Assembly (NCBI GenBank): GCA_011772275.1
Contig: WVZU01000437.1
Location: forward strand, 830 to 10,158
Direction: 5' to 3'
From: Planctomycetales bacterium
Lineage (GTDB): Bacteria > Planctomycetota > Planctomycetia > Pirellulales > UBA7805
Length of the DNA stretch: 9,329 nt
Part shown: positions 1 to 6,280 of the stretch, one piece after another
Numbering within the stretch: the first letter of the stretch is position 1
Layout: the number at the start of each line of letters is the position of its first letter
Translations under genes and position numbers: made by a program
The notes under the pieces: model-generated
Told to the model about the DNA's origin: nothing
What the model saw: the letters and a program-made list of their open reading frames with translations, nothing else
Databases searched by the model: none

Positions 1-238
1 CAATTTCTTGTTAATCTAGGATATCAGGTGTATTCGCCGGGTTTGGTCAAGCAGCCCATTCGCCGAGCCTTCCGCTCAGCGAAAAAACAAATTTCCTCCT
101 TATCTCAAAGAACCACGGCACCAGCTTACCATTCGCTCGGCTGCCCGATAAGTCTCCCGTTTTCCCTGAGCCAAGAGATCATTTTTGGCGTTGATGTTCG
201 TTGGATCTGAGCTGTGTCTGCCGTGAGGAAATGATTCT

Positions 239-982
239 ATGAGTCAATACAGTGATTTGAGCGACGATTTTTATGTGAACATCACGCTGAGCACCGAGAT
301 GGATCTCCCGTCGCACCGTGAAGCGGTATTGCATTTTTTCGAGCGGCTGCAAAAGACTTATCCCTCGATGCGAAACTTTTACTGCCGCGAAAAAGGCGAT
401 TTTGTCCTGGAGGAAGACAAGGGCCTGGGTCGCTACCGCTGGGTGGCCCTGGAAAACCGCCGCATCTGTGCGGGCCAGGTCAATCCCACGTCGACCGAAG
501 ACGCCCTGCAGCTGCACCGCCTGGTGCTGGAAGTTGCTCCCTACATGCTGTCGGTCAGCCCGCTGGACTGCGAGGCCCTGGATTTGCTGTTCGGCTTCGA
601 CTTCACCTACCGCGGCAATCACAACCAGCTGATCACCGAGGCCCTGGGAACGAGCTCGGCCTTTGAGCACATCATGGGCAGCACGGGAGCGACGGTGATC
701 AATCACGAACCCAGCATGACGCTGGCATTGGACGAAGACTGCCGCCTGCAGTGTCGGTTAAGCATCGAGACGCGGACCAACGCCTATCATGTGCGTACGG
801 GCGAGTACCCGGAGGACCAGTTAAGCGTCTACGTGACCGCTCGGCAGTACGGCAGCCTCGACCCCGACAACAGCTTTGTCGACGCGCTGGGCCGGCTGAG
901 CCACCTGTGTGGGGAGATTGTGGATTCGACGGTCTCCGAGCACATCCTCCGGCCGCTGGCTCGTACCATCGCCATGCGTTGA
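239..982 (+). CDS. conserved-type hypothetical protein, 247 aa
   Basis: I do not recognise the family. The protein has no signal peptide and no membrane segment, so it is probably cytoplasmic. It is acidic, with mixed alpha/beta character and no low complexity. The N-terminal part (about residues 10-80) alternates beta-like stretches (FYVNITLS, YRWVALENRRICAGQV) with a helix (HREAVLHFFERLQKTY). A second segment at about 165-205 has the beta-rich pattern LQCRLSIETRTNAYHVRT followed by LSVYVTARQYG, so the two halves could be related folds. The start is set by GAGG at 225-228, ten bases before ATG 239. An out-of-frame ATG at 231 opens a three-codon ORF whose TGA overlaps the start codon. Codon use and the complete open frame support a real gene. 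It stands alone: the next gene on this strand begins 417 bases downstream. Confidence 0.85.
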   Translation: MSQYSDLSDDFYVNITLSTEMDLPSHREAVLHFFERLQKTYPSMRNFYCREKGDFVLEEDKGLGRYRWVALENRRICAGQVNPTSTEDALQLHRLVLEVAPYMLSVSPLDCEALDLLFGFDFTYRGNHNQLITEALGTSSAFEHIMGSTGATVINHEPSMTLALDEDCRLQCRLSIETRTNAYHVRTGEYPEDQLSVYVTARQYGSLDPDNSFVDALGRLSHLCGEIVDSTVSEHILRPLARTIAMR

Positions 983-1399
983 GCGATCTGGCGGTGCGTC
1001 TGCTCCCTAACCTTTCTGCCCGCCGCACCCCGGCGGTTCTGTACCTCCCCCCGACCACTCTTTGGTTCGCTCTGCACCCCCCCGCCGCCGTCGGAGTCCG
1101 AGCCCGCAGCATGGACGTTGTTGGCAAGAATTTTGGGCAGAAGGTCAGGCAAGCGTCGCGGGAAAAACCGGCCGCTGCCCTGGCCTGGAAATCGTCGCAG
1201 CCATCAGAAACCGCACAGACCTCACGCGGCGGGGCCGTCGGAACGTTTCCGACACCGATTCGCGTCGCCGCAGTGTGAGTAGGGGCGGAAGGGTGAGCTA
1301 CTCTATTCTGGGTGCGGCGGCAGCCGTTTTCGCTACATCCGCTGGATCGGCTGCGGCAACCCGGTGTCTCTGTGAAAAAAAAGTGAGGAGTCAGCATCG
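983..1399. other. intergenic spacer with two stem-loops
   Basis: No convincing gene is seen here on either strand; the open frames are Arg/Pro-rich shadows. Two dyads are visible. One is a perfect 7-bp stem with a 3-base loop at 1237-1253 (GTCGGAA, CGT, TTCCGAC). The other pairs GCAGCCG at 1320-1326 with CGGCTGC at 1348-1354 and has a small inner hairpin (ATCC, GCT, GGAT). Neither is followed by a T-tract, so they do not look like ordinary intrinsic terminators. They may be operators or leader structures for the gene at 1400. An A8 run at 1375-1382 precedes that gene's ribosome binding site. Confidence 0.5.
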
Positions 1400-1873
1400 A
1401 TGGCTAAGCATAATCGCAAGCGATTTTTTGTCGATTTTACCGTGCAAGGAGCCCTGCTCGCGCGAACCGCGATGTATTGGGGATTCTGCCTGTTCACCGT
1501 GGCCACCATGCTGATCATCTGGCGGGCGATGACCGGTCCGCCGGCATTATTTGTCGACCAGTTGTCCGAATTGTGGCAACGGTTCGCACCCGCTCTAGTC
1601 GCGTCTTTGCTGCTGCTGCCGCTGGTCTTGATGGACACGGTGCGTACCAGCAACCGTTTTGCGGGGCCGATCTTCCGGCTGAGACGTACCATGAAAGCCC
1701 TGGCAAGAGGCGAGAGCGTGCGTCCGATCCATTTTCGTGATCAGGACTTCTGGCGGGACATGGCGGAAGACTTCAACGCCATCGCCGCTCGAATGCACGA
1801 CACACCTTCCGCCGCGTCGAACGACTCCGAGGCGCCGCTGGATGCCGACCAACCTTTGGTCACCCAGGGTTAA
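1400..1873 (+). CDS. small inner-membrane protein with HAMP-like tail, 157 aa
   Basis: The protein has a basic N-terminus (KHNRKRFFVDFTVQ), a first hydrophobic helix at about residues 20-42 and a second at about 62-80. Directly after the second helix comes a HAMP-like stretch: RTSNRFAGPIFRLRRTMKAL, then an acidic-basic linker, then FWRDMAEDFNAIAARM, ending near residue 132. The tail (133-157) is polar and probably disordered. This matches the layout of short membrane proteins that keep transmembrane helices plus a HAMP linker but lack any kinase, cyclase or methyl-accepting domain. A signalling role is inferred from the HAMP-like region only; a partner with an output domain would be needed. 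GAGG at 1385-1388 precedes ATG 1400. Its stop lies 21 bases from the stop of the convergent gene, with no hairpin between them. Confidence 0.85.
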   Translation: MAKHNRKRFFVDFTVQGALLARTAMYWGFCLFTVATMLIIWRAMTGPPALFVDQLSELWQRFAPALVASLLLLPLVLMDTVRTSNRFAGPIFRLRRTMKALARGESVRPIHFRDQDFWRDMAEDFNAIAARMHDTPSAASNDSEAPLDADQPLVTQG

Positions 1874-1894
1874 CCCGGATTTCGCGGCAGAACC

Positions 1895-2881
1895 TTATTT
1901 TTCATCGTGGGGATCACGGCGCGCTGATCGGCCGCGGCCGCGGCCACCGCGCCCGCGGGCTCGGCTTCGCCCTCCGCTCTTGGCTGCCTTGGTCCGAGCT
2001 TCGAGGTTGGCAGTCACGACAACGCCCACGGCTTCATCCCAGGTGGGTATATTCCGATGCTTGGCGCTGTTGCTTGACGGCGACCTGCCGGCCGGACGGG
2101 TTATATCTTCCTCGTCCTCGTCCTCGGGCTCCATTTCCGGCTGGTCCGCTGACGGCTGAGCGGTCTCCAGGCCGGGGCTCGCTTCGTCCGCTTCGGCATT
2201 TTCGGGGCCGCGTGAACCGCGGCGGCCGCGACGGCGGCGGCGGCGGCGCGGTCGATCCGATTTTCCCTCGGCCTCATCTTTGTCTTCCGTCTCTTTTGCG
2301 AGGTCTGCTGCTTTCACGCTTTCCTCGAAAAACTCAATCTCCTCCGCCGGCTCGAAATCGACAACGGCCTCGATGTGTTCGACGTCGAGCGAGAAGTTTT
2401 CGGTTTTTGATAACGAGCTCTCTTCAAACTCGGCATCTGGGGTCTCGCGCTCTGGGGCCTCGCGATCTGGGGCCTGGCGATCTGGGCGGCCACGCCGTCG
2501 CGGGCGCGATTCGGCGCGTGCCGGTCGCTCTGCTTGTCCCGTGGAACTCGGCCCAGTTTCGCGCCGTCGACCCGCATCGACCGGCTGCCGGTGATCGGCC
2601 GGTGTCGCTGTACGGGTCTCTTGTTTTCCGCCGGGTAGATCGGTGGGTTGGGCCGCGTCCTGAGCGAGGCGGATGCCGAAATCGGTTGCCAAATCGTCCC
2701 AGCCGGGAGCTGTCGTTTTGGACATGGCCGCTTGCGAGGGCACGGCGCCCAAATCAGATGGCGTATCCTGCTGTGCTTCCTGGTTCTGAGCGGGCGGCTG
2801 TTGCAGCGCTTCGGCCTGGGGTTTGGCGCCCAGATCCGTAATCAGTTCTTCCCAATGGCTGTCTTTGCTTTGATCTGTCAT
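1895..2881 (-). CDS. disordered Arg/Glu-rich protein with Arg-Gly tail and W-x-x-L-x-x-D-x-G motifs, 328 aa
   Basis: The function is unknown. The start is placed at ATG 2881, since the N-terminus MTDQSKDSHWEELITDLG opens with a recognisable motif and AAGAGAG lies just upstream; the open frame continues to 3067 but that stretch looks non-coding. Two related motifs occur: HWEELITDLG (9-18) and GWDDLATDFG (60-69). A related segment, IPTWDEAVGVVVTANLEART, lies near residue 278-297. Between them the chain is polar and low in complexity: basic at 104-140, strongly acidic at 150-207, eight or more arginines in a row at about 211-222, and an acidic block at 249-259. The C-terminus is an Arg-Gly repeat tail (304-321). 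These features resemble disordered RNA-binding tails, as in RNase E-type scaffolds, but no catalytic domain is present. RNA or ribosome association is therefore inference. It is divergent from the DUF1080 gene. Confidence 0.8.
   Translation of the reverse strand: MTDQSKDSHWEELITDLGAKPQAEALQQPPAQNQEAQQDTPSDLGAVPSQAAMSKTTAPGWDDLATDFGIRLAQDAAQPTDLPGGKQETRTATPADHRQPVDAGRRRETGPSSTGQAERPARAESRPRRRGRPDRQAPDREAPERETPDAEFEESSLSKTENFSLDVEHIEAVVDFEPAEEIEFFEESVKAADLAKETEDKDEAEGKSDRPRRRRRRRGRRGSRGPENAEADEASPGLETAQPSADQPEMEPEDEDEEDITRPAGRSPSSNSAKHRNIPTWDEAVGVVVTANLEARTKAAKSGGRSRARGRGGRGRGRSARRDPHDEK
2435..2494 (-). repeat. 15-bp tandem repeat inside the disordered protein gene
   Basis: Four consecutive 15-bp units begin at 2435, 2450, 2465 and 2480. 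The first three share the core TCTGGGG, followed by TCTCGCG, CCTCGCG or CCTGGCG; the last is degenerate. In the protein they give a five-residue period (APDRE, APERE, TPDAE). The unit is a multiple of three, so gain or loss of copies keeps the frame. Confidence 0.75.
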
Positions 2882-2889
2882 ACTCTCTT

Positions 2890-2917
2890 GCGTGGTTCGC
2901 TTTCTGGCGTGGTTCGC
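2890..2917 (-). repeat. 11-bp direct repeat just upstream of the disordered protein gene
   Basis: GCGTGGTTCGC occurs at 2890-2900 and again at 2907-2917, a centre-to-centre spacing of 17 bp. On the coding strand of the minus gene the copies read GCGAACCACGC and lie 9 to 36 bases before its ATG, in the presumed leader. They could be a binding site for a regulator of transcription or translation, or a chance duplication. Confidence 0.5.
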
Positions 2918-2987
2918 CGGACGCTCTGCGGTTTTTTCGAAATTGAGCCCCTGCAGGGCGGCCGACCCGCCTGGTCTAGGAATTCTG

Positions 2988-3061
2988 TATGATATGTCCT
3001 GGCGACGATCGCGCGAAGGCGTATTGCCCGCGACGGTCATTTGACCCCCTTGGAGGGGGTC
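2988..3061. promoter_or_regulatory. divergent control region with overlapping dyads
   Basis: The spacer between two divergent genes holds a -10-like TATGAT at 2988-2993 on the plus strand and an overlapping TATCAT (2989-2994) on the minus strand. The latter has a weak TTCGCG 17 bp upstream (3012-3017). No good -35 is visible for the plus strand. A perfect 8-bp stem with a 3-base loop lies at 3043-3061 (GACCCCCT, TGG, AGGGGGTC), in the probable leader of the DUF1080 gene. It overlaps a second dyad, GGTCA-TT-TGACC, at 3035-3046. The structures are seen directly; a regulatory role is inference. Confidence 0.35.
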
Positions 3062-3096
3062 TCTCACGGCAGGGACTGCCGCCGGGAGCTGGCTGG

Positions 3097-3843
3097 ATGT
3101 TGATGCTGAGAATCTTATCTGTTGCTCTGCTGGCCGCCGTGCTGGTCCCGGACCGGGCGGATGCGGTCCGGGGCAAACGGCGTCGCGGCTGCTGTTGTGC
3201 CGGCCGGGTCCCGGTCTGGCGCGGCAGGCCGTGCGACAGGCAAACAGGTCCAGCGAACCCGGCTGGTGCCGAGGCGGGTGCGACGCAAAACCTGTTTGAC
3301 GGCAAGACGCTGGCCGGCTGGAACATCGCAGACAAGTTTAGCTTTGCCAATCATGGAGATGTCCGCGTCCGCAACGGCAGGATCGAATTGCAGGCGGGCA
3401 GCCCGGCGACCGGAATCGTGTGGACTGGCCAGCCGCCGCGGAACGATTACCAGCTTTCCCTGGAAGCGATGAGGACCGACGGCAGCGATTTCTTTTGTGG
3501 TCTCACGTTCCCGGTTGGCGAAGAATACTGTTCGCTGATCCTGGGCGGTTGGGGGGGCGAACTGGTGGGGCTCTCCAATGTCGATGCAATGTCCGCTAAC
3601 GAGAACGAGACGACCGCCTACGAACCATTTCAACAGAACAGGTGGTACCGCGTCCGGCTGCGGGTTGCCACGGGGCGGATCGAGGTCTGGATTGACCAGC
3701 GGCAGGTCATCCAACTTGAAACGGCCGGCCGCCGTTTTGATGTCTGGTGGGAACAGGAACCGGTACGACCGCTGGGTATCGCCACCTGGCACACGGCAGC
3801 CGCCTTGCGGAACATCAGGCTGCAGCGACTGGCCAGCCCGTGA
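3097..3843 (+). CDS. secreted DUF1080 (3-keto-disaccharide hydrolase-type) protein, 248 aa
   Basis: The domain at about residues 66-246 has the DUF1080 signature: NLFDGKTLAGWNI at its start, then a beta-sandwich pattern (VRNGRIELQ; DYQLSLEAM; DFFCGLTFPVGEEYCSLILG) and the late motif RWYRVRLRVATGRIEVWIDQ. DUF1080 is a concanavalin-like fold abundant in planctomycetes; some members hydrolyse 3-keto-glycosides, others have unknown targets. A signal peptide is present (MLMLRILSVALLAAVLVP, probable cut after ADA near residue 23), so it acts outside the cytoplasm. ATG 3097 is chosen because GGGAG at 3084-3088 sits eight bases upstream and the leader starts there; ATG 3103 is also possible. Residues 24-50 are odd: Arg- and Cys-rich with CCC, unlike a normal linker, so a pair of compensating frameshifts is possible. 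The substrate is not predictable. Confidence 0.88.
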   Translation: MLMLRILSVALLAAVLVPDRADAVRGKRRRGCCCAGRVPVWRGRPCDRQTGPANPAGAEAGATQNLFDGKTLAGWNIADKFSFANHGDVRVRNGRIELQAGSPATGIVWTGQPPRNDYQLSLEAMRTDGSDFFCGLTFPVGEEYCSLILGGWGGELVGLSNVDAMSANENETTAYEPFQQNRWYRVRLRVATGRIEVWIDQRQVIQLETAGRRFDVWWEQEPVRPLGIATWHTAAALRNIRLQRLASP

Positions 3844-4097
3844 GGCGCAAGCCGGGGCTGGCAGGGCGCAGGGAAAGGGAGAGAGCGAGCCAGCACGAGA
3901 GCACGGAAGGTCGCAGCGCGGCCTTCGGCCGCAACCAGAACATCGGGATTTTGAACAGAAGCAAACACGGTCCACGGCGGCCACAACCATGCTCTGTTTG
4001 CTCGATTAGCACATGTTCAAAAAACAGGAACAGCGGCTAAATTGGATGAGACACCTCCCGGTCGCCGGCTGGTATTCCGGCGAAGGAGCACCCCAGA

Positions 4098-4178
4098 AGC
4101 ACCCCGGCTGCTCAAGCCCAACCCCAGGCGGAAACGCCATCCCTTCGCGTTAAGATAGCACTCAGCAGCCGGGGTGCT
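4098..4178. repeat. fold-back element: 15-bp perfect inverted repeat
   Basis: AGCACCCCGGCTGCT at 4098-4112 is the exact reverse complement of 4164-4178; the loop is 51 bases. Inside the loop is a small hairpin GGCG-GAAA-CGCC at 4127-4138, which on the plus strand has a GNRA-type tetraloop. A partial copy of the arm (AGCACCCC) lies just before it at 4087-4094. It may be a dispersed palindromic repeat, a MITE-like remnant, or a structured RNA leader. Confidence 0.6.
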
Positions 4179-4190
4179 GACAACCACCGA

Positions 4191-4249
4191 GTGAAGGGTG
4201 AAGGGTGAAGGGTGAAGGGTGAAGGGTGAAGGGTGAAGGGTGAAGGGTG
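4191..4249. repeat. heptamer tandem array, GTGAAGG x 8
   Basis: Eight uninterrupted copies of GTGAAGG begin at 4191, 4198, 4205, 4212, 4219, 4226, 4233 and 4240, followed by a partial GTG at 4247-4249. All copies are identical, which points to recent expansion by slippage. The array ends 52 bases before the start codon at 4302. It lies outside any supported gene; its minus-strand open frame (HPSPFTL repeats) is an artefact of the period. Confidence 0.95.
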
Positions 4250-4301
4250 GTGGCGGGGGTGGTCGGCTGGGGATCGAGCGAATTGAGTTGAGGAGCGAGC
4301 C

Positions 4302-5576
4302 ATGAGTGCTGAGGCGAATGCGGACAGGTCGCCGACTTATGTGGAAGAGGTCGAATTACGCGGCCACATCATTGACAGCCTCTTGCTGCCCAAGATCCTG
4401 GATTGCATCACCGCGGCTGGGGGCTCGTTCCTGATCAAACAGATCACGGTCGGCCAACACCGCAGCGACCCCAGTTTTGCGCTGATCGAAGTGGGCGCCC
4501 CTTCGGCCGAGCAGCTGCAGGATATCGTGGCAACGATCGGCGACCATGGTGCGGTGCCGACCCATTCCCAGGATGCGGTGCGTCAAGCAGCCGACATGGA
4601 CGGGGCGTTTCCCCAGGGTTTCTACAGCACCACCAACCAGCGGACCGAGGTTCGCGTCGGCGGCAGATGGATAGCCGTGGCGGATCAGGAAATGGATTGC
4701 GGGATCATGATCGACGACAAACAGGGAACGGCCAGGTGCATTCCGATGATCGACGTGGTGGCGGGGATGCCGATCGTGATCGGCCATGCCGGCGTGCGTG
4801 TCCTACCCGAAGAACGGCAGGCTCAGGGGCGAGTGTTCGAATTCATGAGCAGCGATGTTTCCACGGAAAAACCCAAAGGCGCCGCGATGCGGCAGATCGC
4901 CCGCGAAATCATACACGCTCGACGCGCAGGGGGCAAAATCTGCGTCGTCGGCGGTCCGGCCATCGTCCACACCGGCAGCGGCGAACACTTCTGCCGCTTG
5001 ATTCGCGCCGGCTACCTGGATCTGCTGCTGGCCGGCAACGCGCTGGCCACGCACGACATCGAACAGGCGATGTTTGGGACCAGCCTGGGAGTGCATCTGG
5101 AGCAGGGCCAGCTGGCCAAGGCGGGTCACGAGCATCATTTACGAGCGATCAATCAAATCCGCCGAGCGGGGGGGATCCGGAGGGCGGTGGAAGAGGGAAT
5201 CCTGACCAGCGGGATCATGTACGAATGCGTACGCCACCACGTCGACTATCTGCTGGCCGGCAGCATCCGTGACGACGGACCCCTCCCCGAAGTCGTCACC
5301 GACGTCCTGGAGGCTCAGCGGATCATGCGCACCAAGCTGCGCGACATCACCTTCTGCCTGATGATCGCCACCACCCTGCATTCCATCGCGGTCGGCAACC
5401 TGCTGCCCTCCTGGGTCCGCGTCGTCTGTGTCGACATCAACCCTTCCACGGCCATCAAGCTGAACGATCGGGGCTCGTTTCAAACCGTGGGACTGGTGAC
5501 CGACGTCCAACCCTTTTTGCGGGTCCTGGTCCAGGAGATCGAAGCCTTGGAGTCTGACACCCCGGCCAGCTCGTAA
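4302..5576 (+). CDS. LOR/SDH-type (TIGR00300) protein, probable ornithine cyclodeaminase, 424 aa
   Basis: The full length resembles the TIGR00300 / LOR-SDH conserved family. Archaeal members, and the C-terminal half of cyanobacterial AgrE, act as NAD-dependent ornithine cyclodeaminases (ornithine to proline plus ammonia). The N-terminal domain has VELRGHIIDSLLLPKILD (17-34) and then FLIKQITVGQ. The middle has MDCGIMID and CIPMIDVV. A Rossmann-like segment follows at 211-262: GGKICVVGGPAIVHTGSGEH, then YLDLLLAGNALATHDIE. The C-terminal motif CVDINPSTAIKLNDRG (376-391) is followed by GLVTDVQPFL, as in the family. No arginine dihydrolase domain is fused at the N-terminus, unlike AgrE. No signal peptide or membrane helix is seen, so it is cytoplasmic. 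AGGAG at 4291-4295 sits six bases before ATG 4302. The family call is firm; the substrate is inferred from characterised members. Confidence 0.88.
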   Translation: MSAEANADRSPTYVEEVELRGHIIDSLLLPKILDCITAAGGSFLIKQITVGQHRSDPSFALIEVGAPSAEQLQDIVATIGDHGAVPTHSQDAVRQAADMDGAFPQGFYSTTNQRTEVRVGGRWIAVADQEMDCGIMIDDKQGTARCIPMIDVVAGMPIVIGHAGVRVLPEERQAQGRVFEFMSSDVSTEKPKGAAMRQIAREIIHARRAGGKICVVGGPAIVHTGSGEHFCRLIRAGYLDLLLAGNALATHDIEQAMFGTSLGVHLEQGQLAKAGHEHHLRAINQIRRAGGIRRAVEEGILTSGIMYECVRHHVDYLLAGSIRDDGPLPEVVTDVLEAQRIMRTKLRDITFCLMIATTLHSIAVGNLLPSWVRVVCVDINPSTAIKLNDRGSFQTVGLVTDVQPFLRVLVQEIEALESDTPASS

Positions 5577-5577
5577 A

Positions 5578-5592
5578 CGGACCGCCGGTCCG
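5578..5592 (+). other. short hairpin directly after the TIGR00300 stop codon
   Basis: CGGACC, GCC, CGGTCC-type pairing: a perfect 6-bp stem at 5578-5583 and 5587-5592 with a 3-base loop, starting one base after the TAA. There is no T-tract, so it may protect the mRNA 3' end or do nothing; the better terminator is at 5675-5717. Confidence 0.4.
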
Positions 5593-5674
5593 CTCAGCAC
5601 ACCCATTCCCCGCTGAGCCTGTCGCAATCAAGCAGGGGTGCCAGAAAGTGTCCCAGCAAGAGGAGGGGGAAACG

Positions 5675-5717
5675 AGTCAAGCCTTGCGTTGGCAACGCCC
5701 GAGATGGCTTGACTTTT
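5675..5717. terminator. probable bidirectional intrinsic terminator
   Basis: AGTCAAGCC at 5675-5683 pairs perfectly with GGCTTGACT at 5706-5714. An inner 5-bp hairpin (GCGTT, GGC, AACGC) sits at 5686-5698. On the plus strand the stem runs into TTTT at 5714-5717. It lies between two convergent genes whose stops are at 5576 (+) and 5722 (-), four bases beyond the minus-strand stop. The minus-strand tail is C/T-rich (CGTTTCCCCC), so termination there may be weaker. Confidence 0.55.
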
Positions 5718-5721
5718 CCGC

Positions 5722-6138
5722 TTATCCACCCTGTTCCTGGCTGATAATCTGCTCGCTGATCTGCAAGGCTCGTGAACGCAGCTCGTCCAGCTCGTCCATC
5801 AACCGTTCCAGCTTTTCCTGATTTTGCCCCTCTTTGCACATCTTGGCGGTCAGCTTTTCGTAGGTGCTGTTCCAGCTGAGCCACAGCATGAGGGCTTCCT
5901 GCCACTCAGATGCCTGCTGAGCGACTTCTGCCTCCTGATGCTCGGCCTCGTAAGCCCGCGCTTCGGCCACATCTTCCGGTCGGATGCGTGTCGAACGAAA
6001 CGGGATCCGTTTGTCGCGCCGGTTGTGAATACCGCTGTGGACAGGCCGCTGGCGGTTGGAGGTGTCCCCCTGCTCGCTGGACGCCTGGGGGTTCCGCCTC
6101 ACCGCAGGCGGATTCTTGTCCTTCGTGGTGGTTTTCAT
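5722..6138 (-). CDS. small coiled-coil hypothetical protein, 138 aa
   Basis: The family is not recognised. The first 50 residues are polar, basic and probably disordered (MKTTTKDKNPPAVRRN at the start, RRDKRIPFRSTRIRPEDV at 40-57). From about residue 57 to 132 the chain is helical with heptad-like spacing: EARAYEAEHQEAEVAQQ, then a Trp-rich helix WQEALMLWLSWNSTYEKL, then KLERLMDELDELRSRALQI. This suggests a helical hairpin or oligomer. There is no signal peptide or transmembrane segment. ATG 6138 is preferred over the longer frame (to 6210) because a purine-rich GAGGGAGAG stretch precedes it and the extra residues look non-coding. It is transcribed towards the TIGR00300 gene and appears monocistronic, behind the promoter at 6281-6330. 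A basic disordered head on a coiled coil could bind nucleic acid or a partner protein, but nothing proves it. Confidence 0.8.
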   Translation of the reverse strand: MKTTTKDKNPPAVRRNPQASSEQGDTSNRQRPVHSGIHNRRDKRIPFRSTRIRPEDVAEARAYEAEHQEAEVAQQASEWQEALMLWLSWNSTYEKLTAKMCKEGQNQEKLERLMDELDELRSRALQISEQIISQEQGG

Positions 6139-6280
6139 TCCTGCTCTCCCTCGCGGTTTCGAAAAATTGCCAGGTTTCCGTACCAACCTGAAACCAGCCA
6201 GAGGTTGCATCTCGTTTCCGACTCACGCTTTGAGCAGCTGCGGATTGAGCCAGTTAGGGATGGGACCTCTTCTCTGCACA

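Larger units (their letters stand above)
3844..4301. other. non-coding spacer with several hairpins
   Basis: No gene is supported here. Visible structures are a perfect hairpin at 3918-3932 (GCGGCC, TTC, GGCCGC) and another at 4062-4083 (TCGCCGG, eight-base loop, CCGGCGA). The 15-bp inverted repeat at 4098-4178 and the heptamer array at 4191-4249 are listed separately. None of the hairpins is followed by a clear T-tract. No good sigma-70 promoter is visible for the gene at 4302, so that promoter may be unusual or lie upstream of the heptamer array. Confidence 0.6.

Noticed and set aside
28..210. 60-codon ORF starting with GTG
   Set aside because: It has no ribosome binding site, no domain and ends before the real gene at 239. 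A weak TTGTTA - 17 bp - TATTCG pair at 8-36 was also noted but is too far from consensus to call a promoter.
751..1514. Overlapping ORFs within and beyond the gene at 239-982
   Set aside because: They are out-of-frame shadows with Arg/Pro-rich content; none has a ribosome binding site or recognisable domain.
2882..3067. N-terminal extension of the disordered protein to 3067
   Set aside because: The extra 62 residues look non-coding, cover the direct repeats and the divergent control region, and the natural motif start MTDQSKDSHW has its own ribosome binding site.
4112..4303. 63-codon minus-strand ORF with HPSPFTL repeats
   Set aside because: It is the translation of the heptamer array; seven-base units repeat every seven codons and give a spurious repeat protein.
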